A DNA stretch of 64,000 bases from Anaerolineae bacterium (GCA_022843745.1 JALHNB010000016.1:53119-117118), one strand, 5' to 3'; shown: positions 35,945-44,660, counted from the first letter of the stretch. The notes: generated from the letters alone by a model not told the origin. Numbers and translations: made by a program.

Positions 35945-37354
35945 TTACTCCTGTTTATTTTTCACGGCGCTGTAGGCGGCTAAAGTGCGCTCCCGCGCAA
36001 ATTCATGGTCAATTATTGGTGGCGTGTATTGTTCCGGTGGTGTGTTCATTTCCCAGGGGGTATGGATAAATGCGTCAGACACATCAGCCAGTTCGGGAAT
36101 CCAACGCCGGATGTAATGACCGTCAGGGTCAAACTTTCGCGATTGGCTTACCGGATTAAAAATGCGGAAATACGGCTGAGCATCCGTACCCGTTCCCGCC
36201 GTCCACTGCCAGCCGCCGTTGTTCGCTGCTGGGTCGCCATCAATGAGATGCTGCATAAAATGCAGTTCCCCTTCACGCCAGTCGATAAGCAGGTCTTTGG
36301 TCAAAAAACTGGCGACAACCATCCGCGCCCGATTAGGCATCCAGCCGATTGCCTTTAACTGGCGCATGGCAGCATCCACAACCGGGTAGCCTGTCAGTCC
36401 ATCTTTCCAGGCCTGAAGTTCATCCGGCGCATTTCGCCATTCCACGCGGTCATACTCTGGGCGAAAGCTGCGTTTATCCACATGCGGAAAATGATTCATC
36501 ACGTGAACGTAAAACTCGCGCCAGATCAATTCATCAACCCAGGTTTCAACCGAGTCGCGTTTCTGTGGGTTATCCGTTCGCTGATACGCCTCTCGCGCCG
36601 CCCAATATGCCTGCCGAGGCGAGAGCATCCCAAACCGCAAATAGGGCGAGAGGCAGGATGTTTCCATCCGTGTGTCAGTGAAAGGATCAAGTGTCAAATT
36701 GTTGCGCGTTTCAGCATAGGTATAAATCGGCGCAGCGATAAATGCGTCCAGGCGGCGTAGGGCTTCGGATTCGCTGGCTTCCGGCACACTAATTGTCGCC
36801 GCGAAACCGAGTTCATGAAGGCTCGGCAAAACCTGACTCTCCAGCGCCAAAAATGAGCCGGGCTGAAAAGCAACTTTTTCCGGCTTTGGTTGGGATTTCC
36901 ACTGTTTCTTAAATGGCGTATACACCATAAACGGGCTGCCATCCTGCTTCATGACCTCACCGGGCGCAAGCAGCACAGCATCGTCAAAGGCGCGAATCTC
37001 GACTCGCAAATGCTGCTCAAGCGCCTCATCACGGTGTCGCGCGAACGGCGTATAATCGCGATTAAAATAGAGCGTTTGCGCCCCGGATTCCACGATCACT
37101 TTCGCCAGAATTTCAACTGGATCGCCCCGGCGAATCACCAGATGACTGCCCAATTTTCGCAGTGAATGGTCAAGTGAATCCAGCGCCTTGAGCAAAAATG
37201 CCATACGTGGTGCGCCGGAACGTTTGCTTTTCAGAATCGCGTCGTCAAATATGAACAGCGGAATCACAGGCGCACCGCTATCAAGGGCAGCTTGGAGCGC
37301 TGAGTTATCTTCCAGACGGAGATCACGCCGAAACCAGTGGATGACCGGATTCAT
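35945..37354 (-). CDS. phr: Deoxyribodipyrimidine photolyase
   Basis: Light-driven repair of cyclobutane pyrimidine dimers. The 469-residue protein has the antenna-domain start VIHWFRRDLRLEDNSALQ and the FAD-binding half: CLSPYLRFGMLSPRQ, WVDELIWREFYVHV, GLTGYPVVDAAMRQL, MPNRARMVVASFLTKDLLIDWREGE (by position, about residues 340-364) and NNGGWQWTAGTGTDAQPYFRIFNP. These match class I CPD photolyases. Overlaps the preceding oxidoreductase gene by ATGA. Clustering of photolyase with carotenoid genes is common in light-induced loci of Thermus, Streptomyces and others. Confidence 0.95.
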   Translation of the reverse strand: MNPVIHWFRRDLRLEDNSALQAALDSGAPVIPLFIFDDAILKSKRSGAPRMAFLLKALDSLDHSLRKLGSHLVIRRGDPVEILAKVIVESGAQTLYFNRDYTPFARHRDEALEQHLRVEIRAFDDAVLLAPGEVMKQDGSPFMVYTPFKKQWKSQPKPEKVAFQPGSFLALESQVLPSLHELGFAATISVPEASESEALRRLDAFIAAPIYTYAETRNNLTLDPFTDTRMETSCLSPYLRFGMLSPRQAYWAAREAYQRTDNPQKRDSVETWVDELIWREFYVHVMNHFPHVDKRSFRPEYDRVEWRNAPDELQAWKDGLTGYPVVDAAMRQLKAIGWMPNRARMVVASFLTKDLLIDWREGELHFMQHLIDGDPAANNGGWQWTAGTGTDAQPYFRIFNPVSQSRKFDPDGHYIRRWIPELADVSDAFIHTPWEMNTPPEQYTPPIIDHEFARERTLAAYSAVKNKQE

Positions 37355-38880
37355 GAGATGACTTCCTCCGTTGGCTGATAAATTTCCGCTGTAAGTGCAG
37401 GAAGTGTTCGCCGCACATCTTTCACCACCCGCAGCGCACCCAATGTCACGCCCGCCGTCGATTGGCCGGGGAAAATCGAGTCACCGACCAGGCGCAAATT
37501 TGGAAGTCCGGTACGCGGCCCACGCGCCTTGAACAGTGATGTGATCGGGAAACCGCCAACCATGCCCAGATGTCGCTCGGTGTAAAACTGATAGGTTACA
37601 GGCGTTCCAGGCAGCGTCAGCACGATGCCACGCCGGAAGCCAGGAATCGCCTTCTCAATATTGGTGAGCATTTTTTCGGTATATTCGGCTTTTCGCGCTT
37701 CATATGCCTGCTCATCACTCGCCAATAAATCCCACCAGGGTTGGACATTGGTATGGGTCGTCACCGTAGCGGCGCGATGTCCGGCGGGGGCGCGGCTGTT
37801 ATCCCACTGCGGCGAAAGTGAGATAAAAATACTGTTCGTCTCGCCCAAATTACTCTCCATATCCCCGATAATCTGATGATGATCGGGCAAATTTGGCGGT
37901 AGTTGATCGGCTTTGATGCCCAGGTGCAGCACAAACGCGCCCCAACCCTTTGCTCGGCCCGCCACTTCACGCTGCAAACCCGGTGGGCTTTCCTCGCCAA
38001 GTAAATCGTCCAATGACCAGGGCGTGAGATTGGCGATGACGAAATCTGCCGGGAACAATTCTTCCTGTTTACCGCGTTTTCCCTTTTGCGCATAGACTCC
38101 GGTCACGCGCCCGCTTTCGACGGCGATCCGCGTCACTTTCTGGCGGAACAACACTTCCCCGCCCAGAGTTTCAATTTTTTCGACCAACGTTTGCGCCAAT
38201 CCACCGATCCCGCCTTCGACGTGATAAACGCCCTGACGCGCCAGATCAAGCGCTGTTGCGCCCCAGATAGCATTGACATTTTGTGCGACGGTTTGCGCCG
38301 AAATCAACAACTGCGCATCCAGAAAACGCCGGAAATTTTTGTCATTTGCTAATCCGAAACGCTGTATCCACTGGTCAACCGTGCTGAACACAAGCGGCAG
38401 CAAACGTAAATCCGCCGGAAAATTCGCCAGTCCCACACGCCCAATCTGCAACAAATCAGCAGCACTCGTCGGCGGCCAGGGCAAACCCTGCGCGGACATC
38501 CTCCAGCCGAGGTCGGCTATTTTCGCCTGCTCCTCCCAAAATGATTCTGTACCCGGAAATTTCGCCAGCACATCGGCGTTATCCTGCGTCAGCGCAACTT
38601 CGCGATCCGGCAAATGCACCACCCAGGCGGGGTCATGTCGGCGCACAGGCCAGTCGATATTGAGCATTTTTCCGACCAGCGCGTGTGGCCCGTACGGCTG
38701 AAATCCGCCAGCAACCGTCGCGCCCGCGTCAAAACGATAGCCCTGGTGGTAAAACGTTCCCGCACAACCGCCCGGATAAGTCTGCGTTTCAAGAACGGTC
38801 ACACGGTAGCCATCATTTGCCAGCAGGGCGGCAGCCGTCAGCCCGCCGATCCCCGCCCCGATGACGACAATACGAGGAAT
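37351..38880 (-). CDS. CrtH/CrtD-like carotenoid oxidoreductase lacking a standard start codon
   Basis: FAD enzyme of the carotenoid isomerase/desaturase superfamily. The dinucleotide motif PRIVVIGAGIGGLTAAALL lies upstream of the first GTG (38802), and its frame is open only to 38901, where a TGA occurs; between these there is no ATG, GTG or TTG. ATT codons at 38880 and 38898 are the only plausible starts. The C-terminal LRLVGDSIFPGQSTAGVTLGA resembles CrtH (CRTISO) and cyanobacterial CrtD. A half copy of the CCACAGAG-type repeat abuts the 5' end and may have removed the original start. It overlaps the photolyase start by ATGA. Confidence 0.78.
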   Translation of the reverse strand: MPRIVVIGAGIGGLTAAALLANDGYRVTVLETQTYPGGCAGTFYHQGYRFDAGATVAGGFQPYGPHALVGKMLNIDWPVRRHDPAWVVHLPDREVALTQDNADVLAKFPGTESFWEEQAKIADLGWRMSAQGLPWPPTSAADLLQIGRVGLANFPADLRLLPLVFSTVDQWIQRFGLANDKNFRRFLDAQLLISAQTVAQNVNAIWGATALDLARQGVYHVEGGIGGLAQTLVEKIETLGGEVLFRQKVTRIAVESGRVTGVYAQKGKRGKQEELFPADFVIANLTPWSLDDLLGEESPPGLQREVAGRAKGWGAFVLHLGIKADQLPPNLPDHHQIIGDMESNLGETNSIFISLSPQWDNSRAPAGHRAATVTTHTNVQPWWDLLASDEQAYEARKAEYTEKMLTNIEKAIPGFRRGIVLTLPGTPVTYQFYTERHLGMVGGFPITSLFKARGPRTGLPNLRLVGDSIFPGQSTAGVTLGALRVVKDVRRTLPALTAEIYQPTEEVIS

Positions 38881-38897
38881 GTGTGGTGTAAGGTTAA

Positions 38898-38927
38898 TTT
38901 CTCAGTGTCCTCTGTGTCTCAGTGGTT
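38898..38927. repeat. Single arm of the CCACAGAG repeat family
   Basis: Reads on the minus strand as AACCACTGAGACACAGAGG followed by ACACTGAGAAA. It matches one arm of the palindromes at 43262-43316 and 45307-45373, but no second arm is present. It lies between the SRPBCC gene and the oxidoreductase that lacks a normal start codon. Confidence 0.7.
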
Positions 38928-38931
38928 CGAA

Positions 38932-39387
38932 TTATTTCGTATTTCGTAGCGCTAACCGCGTTCGTAAATGGCGATAGATAAACAAGAATCGCAGCGGGAA
39001 GCCATCGAAAAACAGCCGTGCAAAAACACCCTGCAAGCCCGGTTTATGCTCCAGCGTGATATGGTCGATCAGTTCAACACCGCCTGTGACAGGCTTGAAG
39101 ATATGCTGATGCTCCCAAACGGCCATCGGCCCCTCTAGCTGGCGATCTATAAATGAGGTTTCAATCGGGCCGGGTTCATGCCGTGCTAACCAGTGAATTG
39201 GAATCGGCCCAAACCACAAACGAAACTCCAATTCGCCATCCGTGAGCGAGGTACGATCATCCCGCAGTACCTGGAGAAATATCGGCGGCGGTGTGAGAAT
39301 CGAAAACGCACGCGGCTGGGCATGAAAAGCGGTCATCGCCTCAGCCGTCGTCGGAAGAAATGAGCGGTGTTCAAAAACATGGGTCAT
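38932..39387 (-). CDS. SRPBCC-family protein
   Basis: A 151-residue START/Bet v 1-type protein. FEHRSFLPTTAEAMTAFHAQP begins the family fold, and the later WEHQHIFKPVTGGVELIDHITLEHKPG is the typical strand-turn-strand region. Such proteins bind hydrophobic ligands, and members of this subgroup are repeatedly encoded in light-induced carotenoid and photolyase operons, so a carotenoid or other isoprenoid ligand is a reasonable guess. It is the first gene of the photoprotection run; its promoter region contains an ATGAGTGATGAG-type repeat. Confidence 0.78.
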   Translation of the reverse strand: MTHVFEHRSFLPTTAEAMTAFHAQPRAFSILTPPPIFLQVLRDDRTSLTDGELEFRLWFGPIPIHWLARHEPGPIETSFIDRQLEGPMAVWEHQHIFKPVTGGVELIDHITLEHKPGLQGVFARLFFDGFPLRFLFIYRHLRTRLALRNTK

Positions 39388-39510
39388 AGCAAACTCGATT
39401 GTTCAGAATATTCAATACAATGTAAACGTTCACCATTAAGATCAGCTTAGGGGAAAATGCGTAGGGGGTTAGTTGAGCTTTTAGTTGTCCTGATTTGTGG
39501 TGAGCTTTTA

Positions 39511-39579
39511 GTAATGAGTGAAAAGTCATGAGTGATGAGTTTGAAATCTGTCTTTTACTCATCACTCATTATTCATTAC
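39511..39579. repeat. Imperfect palindrome, ATGAGTGATGAGT family
   Basis: ATGAGTGATGAGT in the left arm pairs perfectly with ACTCATCACTCAT in the right; the outer GTAATGA and TCATTAC also pair. It lies between the divergent-side ends of ROK (stop at 39590) and the SRPBCC start (39387), and has the look of a mobile palindromic element. Confidence 0.75.
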
Positions 39580-39589
39580 GCGTTACTTT

Positions 39590-40519
39590 CTACGGATTTT
39601 CAAAATTATCGCGTGCATACGAGGCCGCGCCGACCAACCCCACATCATCGCCAAGCTTCGCCAGACGGATCATATCGTCGTGATAATACGCCGGGTCGAT
39701 CACATATTGGCGAATGACCTCACGTGCCGGGTCGAGGATCAGATCACCCAACAACGTCACGCTGCCGCCCAGCACCATCACCGCCGGGTTGAACATATGC
39801 AGCACATTCAGCAGCCCCAAACCCAGCCACCAGCCTGCCTCGCGCACGACACTCAAGGCAAATTCATCACCCTGTGCGGCGGCCTGCCCAACTGCCTTGC
39901 CATCAACCACCGATACGGAACGTAAAACTGATGGCGTATCGCTAGCCGCCAGTTTTTTCTGCGCAATCGGCCCCAGGACGCGCCCAGCGCACATTTCTTC
40001 CAAACTGCGCACCGAACCATCTGGAGTCAGATATTTCACATGCCCCGGCTCGAACGCCAACCCATCGACTCCCCGGAACAGCTTGCCATCAATGACAACA
40101 CCGCCGCCGATGCTGGTGCTGATCGTCAGGTAAATGGCCGGATCTGCGCCACGCGCCGCGCCCATGTGATATTCCGCCAGCCCCGCCAGATTGCCATCAT
40201 TTTCCATATAGGTTGGTACGCCGCCAAACGCCTCGCTGATGAGATTTGCCAGCGGTACATCGCGCCACGTTGGCAAAACGGTTGCGTGGCGGATATAACC
40301 CGTATACGCTTGCGGGCTGGGCGCGGAAATCCCAATCGCGTCCACTTTTGCGCCAGGTGGGACGACTCGCCGAGCCGTATCGATCATGCGCTGGATCACA
40401 TTTTCCTGTGGCTCATGCGCCAGCGTAAGCGTTTCGTCGCGGGCATGAAGCTGCAAATCGCGCGAATACCAGCCCGCCCGGATGCGCGTACCACCAAAAT
40501 CAATGCCTAAAATTGTCAT
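39590..40519 (-). CDS. ROK-family sugar kinase
   Basis: A 309-residue ROK protein without a DNA-binding domain, so a kinase rather than a repressor. The N-terminal phosphate motif is LGIDFGGTRIRAG, the catalytic region YMENDGNLAGLAEYHMGAARG, then ISTSIGGGVVIDGKLFRGVDG, and FEPGHVKYL with the zinc-site region. The usual GHxxxxxxxxxCxCGxxGC zinc loop is reduced, since CAGRV is all that remains. Substrate may be glucose, fructose or an N-acylated sugar. It is divergent from the aldolase-dehydrogenase-kinase cluster and probably serves the same substrate family. Confidence 0.85.
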   Translation of the reverse strand: MTILGIDFGGTRIRAGWYSRDLQLHARDETLTLAHEPQENVIQRMIDTARRVVPPGAKVDAIGISAPSPQAYTGYIRHATVLPTWRDVPLANLISEAFGGVPTYMENDGNLAGLAEYHMGAARGADPAIYLTISTSIGGGVVIDGKLFRGVDGLAFEPGHVKYLTPDGSVRSLEEMCAGRVLGPIAQKKLAASDTPSVLRSVSVVDGKAVGQAAAQGDEFALSVVREAGWWLGLGLLNVLHMFNPAVMVLGGSVTLLGDLILDPAREVIRQYVIDPAYYHDDMIRLAKLGDDVGLVGAASYARDNFENP

Positions 40520-40553
40520 TTTTCTGTACTTTCATGAAAACAATCCACGTACC

Positions 40554-40581
40554 TTGACACTTCAGTACAAGGATTTAAACT
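40554..40581 (+). promoter_or_regulatory. Candidate promoter of the aldolase-GNAT-Gfo/Idh cluster
   Basis: TTGACA (40554-40559), 16-base spacer, TAAACT (40576-40581). It lies in the divergent region between the ROK gene and the aldolase, 124 bases ahead of the aldolase ATG. CCTTG and CAAGG repeats overlap it and might be part of an operator. Confidence 0.45.
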
Positions 40582-40704
40582 CTAATCTGCAAATTATAAT
40601 CACAGATGTGTTTGATTGCCGAACTGCAAATTCCGAGGATAGGCCAATATTTTACACAGTATGCCATCCTCAGCACTCATTACTTTTCAGGAGACCCCAA
40701 AATT

Positions 40705-41538
40705 ATGAGCATCCAGCCCCGCTTAAATCGACTCTTCGCCCCCGACGGTAAATGTTTTGATGTTGCTGTCGATCACGGCTTCTTTGGTGAACGCAGCTTC
40801 CTCAACGGCATCGAAGATATGCACAAGGTTGTCGAGATTCTCGTCCAGGCCGATCCCGACGCCATCCAACTCAGCATCGGGCAAGCGCCAATTCTCCAAA
40901 ATATCCCTGGCAAATCGAAGCCCGCGCTCGTTCTGCGCACGGACATCGCCAATGTTTATGGCAAATCACTCCCGCGCTATCTGTACAGCGGCATCATCAG
41001 TGAGCCTGTTGAACAAGCAATTCGACTGGATGCGGCCTGCATCGTGGTCAATCTTTTCAACCTACCTGACCAACCTGAAATTTATCATCAGTGCGTTCAA
41101 AACATTTGCGCACTCAAGCCACAAGCCGAGCGTTACGGTATCCCCTTGATGATCGAGCCACTGGTGATGCGGGATAACGCTACAGCAGGCGGTTATATGG
41201 TCGATGGCGACATTGACAAAATTTTGCCGTTGGTGCGTCAGGCGATTGAACTCGGCGCGGACATTATCAAGGCTGACCCAACCGATAATGTGAGCGAATA
41301 TCATCGCATCATCGAAATCGCTGCCGGGAAACCCGTGCTGGTACGCGGCGGCGGACGCGTTTCCGATGCTGAAATTCTCCAGCGCACGGCTGAATTGATG
41401 CAGCAAGGCGCGAAAGGCATCGTCTACGGGCGCAATGTTGTCCAGCACGAAAATCCGTCCGGCATGACCCGTGCGCTGATGGCAATCGTTCACGATGACG
41501 CCACACCTGAAGCCGCGATGAAGCATCTTCAGGCATGA
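40705..41538 (+). CDS. Class I aldolase, FbaB/LacD/DeoC-type
   Basis: A 277-residue TIM-barrel aldolase. The start has CAGGAG upstream and the protein begins SIQPRLNRLFAPDGKCFDVAVDHG, the DHG segment being typical of archaeal-type class I FBP aldolases. The Schiff-base lysine is probably in ADIIKADPTDN, and PVLVRGGGRVSD forms the phosphate-binding loop; GIVYGRNVVQHENPSGM closes the barrel. The family also includes LsrF and tagatose-bisphosphate aldolases. It starts a plus-strand run with a GNAT, a dehydrogenase and a PfkB kinase, so it likely cleaves a phosphorylated sugar made by the latter. Confidence 0.87.
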   Translation: MSIQPRLNRLFAPDGKCFDVAVDHGFFGERSFLNGIEDMHKVVEILVQADPDAIQLSIGQAPILQNIPGKSKPALVLRTDIANVYGKSLPRYLYSGIISEPVEQAIRLDAACIVVNLFNLPDQPEIYHQCVQNICALKPQAERYGIPLMIEPLVMRDNATAGGYMVDGDIDKILPLVRQAIELGADIIKADPTDNVSEYHRIIEIAAGKPVLVRGGGRVSDAEILQRTAELMQQGAKGIVYGRNVVQHENPSGMTRALMAIVHDDATPEAAMKHLQA

Positions 41539-42107
41539 GCGCTGTGTTTGAGTTCGCTGAATTTCCTACGCTTGAAACCGAGCGATTGATTCTTCGGCAG
41601 ATTACGGCTGAGGACACGGAAGCGGTTTTGAGGATTTTCGGCGATCCTGAAGTGGTGCGATACATGAGAGAAGCCGAACAGCCGCTAACTCGCTACGAGG
41701 ATGCGCAGGAAATTGTCGATTGGACTAAGGAAATTTTTGCAAAGAAAACAGGCATCCGCTGGGCGATCACGTTGAAGGGCAGTCAACAACTGCTTGGCAC
41801 GTGCGGATTTCATGCCTGGAATGCGCAAAATCGCCATGCCGACGTTGGATATGAACTGTCATCTCAGCATTGGCGGCAGGGCATCATGTTCGAAGCCATG
41901 CGTTGTGTCACAGACTTCTGCTTCGTGAAGATGGACATGCACCGCATCGGCGCAGATGTTACCGCTGGCAACGAAGCATCCGCCCATCTTCTACGCAAGC
42001 TTGGATTTAAACATGAAGGGACATGGCGCGAACGAGAGTACATGTTTGGGCGTTACATAGATTTATGGCTGTTTGGTTTACTACGGCACGAATGGGAGAA
42101 TACTTAA
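41535..42107 (+). CDS. RimJ/RimL-type GNAT acetyltransferase
   Basis: A 190-residue GNAT of the ribosomal-protein acetyltransferase-like type: LETERLILRQITAEDTEAVL at the start, WAITLKGSQQLLGTCGFHAW, ADVGYELSSQHWRQGIMFEAM and MDMHRIGADVTAGNEASAHLLRKLGFKHEG (by position, about residues 131-160). ATGA overlap with the aldolase shows coupling. Many such enzymes acetylate small molecules or proteins; in this context a role in sugar metabolism is possible but not shown. Confidence 0.9.
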   Translation: MSAVFEFAEFPTLETERLILRQITAEDTEAVLRIFGDPEVVRYMREAEQPLTRYEDAQEIVDWTKEIFAKKTGIRWAITLKGSQQLLGTCGFHAWNAQNRHADVGYELSSQHWRQGIMFEAMRCVTDFCFVKMDMHRIGADVTAGNEASAHLLRKLGFKHEGTWREREYMFGRYIDLWLFGLLRHEWENT

Positions 42108-42108
42108 T

Positions 42109-43257
42109 ATGGCACGTAAACAAATCCGCTTCGGCATTATCGGCCTCGGATTGATGGGACGCGAGTTCGGCAGTGCGGCGGCACGTTGGTGTCACCTGCT
42201 CGATCTGGATTATGAGCCTGTCATTACCGGGATATGCGACACCAATCCAGCACTCCACGCCTGGTTCGAGTCCAATTTCAGCACGATCAAGGTCAAAACA
42301 TCGGATTATCATGATCTGCTCAACAGCGATGAAATTGACGCGATTTACTGCGCCGTTCCCCATAATCTGCACCAGCAGTTTTATTCCGACATCATCTATT
42401 CCGGCAAACACTTGCTAGGCGAAAAGCCGTTTGGCATTGATCTGCAAGCGAATGAAGCGATCCTTGACATAATCGACAAGAATCCAGAGGTTATAGTCGC
42501 CTGCTCGTCAGAATTTCCATTTTTCCCTGGCGCACGGCGTGTCATTCGTGCCATCAACGAAAATCGCTTCGGCCAGATTATCGAGGTGGAGGCAGGCTTG
42601 CTCCACAGCAGCGACCTTGACCCCAAGAAAAAGATCAATTGGAAACGTATGATTGCTATCAACGGCGAATACGGCTGTATGGGCGACCTAGGAATGCACC
42701 CGCTGCATATCCCGCTGCGCTCAGGCTGGATGCCGCACACCGTCCGCGCGATGTTGAGCAATATCGTCACCCAACGTTATAACGCCGCCAATGAGCTTGT
42801 TCCCTGTGAAACCTGGGACAACGCGACACTCTGCTGCGATGTTCAGGCGGACGATCAGGCATTTCCGATGTACATCAAGACCTATCGTATCGCGCCAGGA
42901 GAGACGAATACATGGTATATTCGCGTCTCAGGCACAGAATTCAGCATCGAGTATTCGAGCAAGTACCCCAAAACGCTGAAAACGATGTCCTATACATCCG
43001 GCGCGGAACAATCCTGGACAGTCACGGATTTGGGCTACGAGACCGCGTACCCGACCATTACGGGCGGCATTTTTGAGTTCGGTTTTTCCGACTCGCTCCT
43101 GCAAATGTGGGCGGCCTTCTGTGACCAGCTATCAAACGGGCGCGACGGAATGAAGCAGCCTTTCTACTGCGCCACACCGCAGGAAACACACTTGCATCAC
43201 AAAATTCTGACCGCGGCGCTGGAGTCGAACAAACAGGGGCAAGTCATCCAAATATAA
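42109..43257 (+). CDS. Gfo/Idh/MocA-family oxidoreductase
   Basis: NAD(P)-dependent dehydrogenase of 382 residues. The Rossmann N-terminus reads RFGIIGLGLMGREFGSAA, then IDAIYCAVPHNLHQQFYSDII, and the EKP motif is LLGEKPFGIDLQANEA. The C-terminal domain carries GDLGMHPLHIPLRSGWMP. Start at 42109 gives a TAATATG junction with the GNAT stop. Such enzymes oxidise a sugar or inositol hydroxyl. With the adjacent kinase and aldolase it suggests an oxidise-phosphorylate-cleave route. Confidence 0.92.
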   Translation: MARKQIRFGIIGLGLMGREFGSAAARWCHLLDLDYEPVITGICDTNPALHAWFESNFSTIKVKTSDYHDLLNSDEIDAIYCAVPHNLHQQFYSDIIYSGKHLLGEKPFGIDLQANEAILDIIDKNPEVIVACSSEFPFFPGARRVIRAINENRFGQIIEVEAGLLHSSDLDPKKKINWKRMIAINGEYGCMGDLGMHPLHIPLRSGWMPHTVRAMLSNIVTQRYNAANELVPCETWDNATLCCDVQADDQAFPMYIKTYRIAPGETNTWYIRVSGTEFSIEYSSKYPKTLKTMSYTSGAEQSWTVTDLGYETAYPTITGGIFEFGFSDSLLQMWAAFCDQLSNGRDGMKQPFYCATPQETHLHHKILTAALESNKQGQVIQI

Positions 43258-43261
43258 TTTT

Positions 43262-43316
43262 AACCACAGAGACACAGAGAACACAGAGTTTTAATTTTCT
43301 CTGTGTCTCTGTGGTT
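43262..43316. repeat. Perfect palindrome, CCACAGAG family
   Basis: A 20-base perfect stem (AACCACAGAGACACAGAGAA at 43262-43281 against 43297-43316) around a 15-base AT-rich loop. It lies between the dehydrogenase and the PfkB kinase. A related copy is at 45307-45373 and a single arm at 38898-38927. Confidence 0.92.
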
Positions 43317-43356
43317 CAACTGATTTTTAATTATTGACTAACGAAGGATTATTGTT

Positions 43357-44487
43357 GTGACCGAAACGATTGATATTATTGTCAGTGGGCATCTGTGCAT
43401 CGACCTCATCCCGAAAATGGATCATGTGCCGCTGGAAAAACTGGCGACTCCAGGGCGATTATTTGAAACCGGGCCGTTGGCAGTCGCGACGGGTGGCGCG
43501 GTATCAAATACGGGGATGGCGCTGCACCGTCTGGGTGTAGATGTGCGCCTGATGGCAACGGTTGGCGATGACATACTCGGTCAGACCATTATCAACATCC
43601 TGAAAAATCGCGACGAACGATTGGCGCAGCTCATTAGTGTTCAGCCCGATCAATCGAGTTCATACACGGTTGTGCTTTCACCCGCAAAAGCAGATCGCAT
43701 TTTTCTCCACTGCCCCTGCACCAACAGCGCTTTTGGTGTCGCCAATATTGATTTTTCGCTCTTGCATCAGGCCAGAATATTCCATCTTGGCTACCCGCCT
43801 ATTTTGCCGCGCCTCATGGAAAACGACGGTCAGGAATTGACGGAAATCTATCAACGCGCCAAGCAAACAGGCGTTACCACATCGCTCGATATGACCCTCC
43901 CCGATCCGAATGGTGCCAGCGGACAAGTCGATTGGATGGTTATTCTGCGCAATGCCCTGCCCTATGTCGATATTTTCGTGCCGAGCATCGAGGAAATCAT
44001 CTTCATGATGCGCCGCGACGATTACAACGCCTGGGATGGCCGCGTACTGGAACATCTTGACGCTGGTTATCTTTCTCAATTAGCGGATGAACTTTTGAGC
44101 ATGGGGCCAAGCATCGTCGGCTTCAAATTGAGCGAGATGGGCTTGTATCTGAAAACATCGGATGCGGCGCGTATCCGCCAGCTAGACCGCCTGCCGCTGG
44201 ATGCTGACGCATGGGCAAATGTCGAACTTTATTCCCCCGCGTTTCAGGTCGATCTCGTCAGCACATTGGGCGCGGGCGATTCGGCTTATGCGGGTTTTCT
44301 GGGGGCGCTGCTGCGCGGCATGAACCCATCCGAAGCGATTCGTTGGGCTTGTGCAGTGGGCGCACATAATGTCGAGGCTGCCGATGCCACCAGCGGCGTT
44401 CGCACCTGGGCAGAAACGCAGGCACGCATCGAATCCGGCTGGTCGTTGAAGTCGCTGCATCTCTCCGGCATATCCCCTGCTGGATGA
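43357..44487 (+). CDS. PfkB-family carbohydrate kinase
   Basis: A 376-residue ribokinase-fold kinase starting at GTG 43357 with AAGGAT upstream. N-terminal DIIVSGHLCIDLIPKMD and TGGAVSNTGMALHRLG form the sugar-binding side; the PfkB signature 2 appears as VSTLGAGDSAYAGFLGALLRG with the catalytic Asp. The substrate is not obvious; kinases of this kind in such clusters often act on a ketosugar acid or deoxy-inositol. It lies 100 bases after the dehydrogenase across the palindromic repeat. Confidence 0.9.
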   Translation: MTETIDIIVSGHLCIDLIPKMDHVPLEKLATPGRLFETGPLAVATGGAVSNTGMALHRLGVDVRLMATVGDDILGQTIINILKNRDERLAQLISVQPDQSSSYTVVLSPAKADRIFLHCPCTNSAFGVANIDFSLLHQARIFHLGYPPILPRLMENDGQELTEIYQRAKQTGVTTSLDMTLPDPNGASGQVDWMVILRNALPYVDIFVPSIEEIIFMMRRDDYNAWDGRVLEHLDAGYLSQLADELLSMGPSIVGFKLSEMGLYLKTSDAARIRQLDRLPLDADAWANVELYSPAFQVDLVSTLGAGDSAYAGFLGALLRGMNPSEAIRWACAVGAHNVEAADATSGVRTWAETQARIESGWSLKSLHLSGISPAG

Positions 44488-44660
44488 CATCTTTCCCCTT
44501 CGTTTGATGCAAAATATCAGATCATCGAATAGCTAAAATCGAGTACAACAGAAATAAAAGTGGGAGACTGCGCAACTCTGTAAACCCACCTTGCGTATTA
44601 GATGACAGATTGTACGAACGATGTAAACGCCCAATTCAAAAAGGGCAAGGGGATGAAAAA

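Noticed and set aside
39590-40519. ROK-type transcriptional repressor
   Set aside because: No N-terminal helix-turn-helix; the length of 309 residues fits the kinase form.
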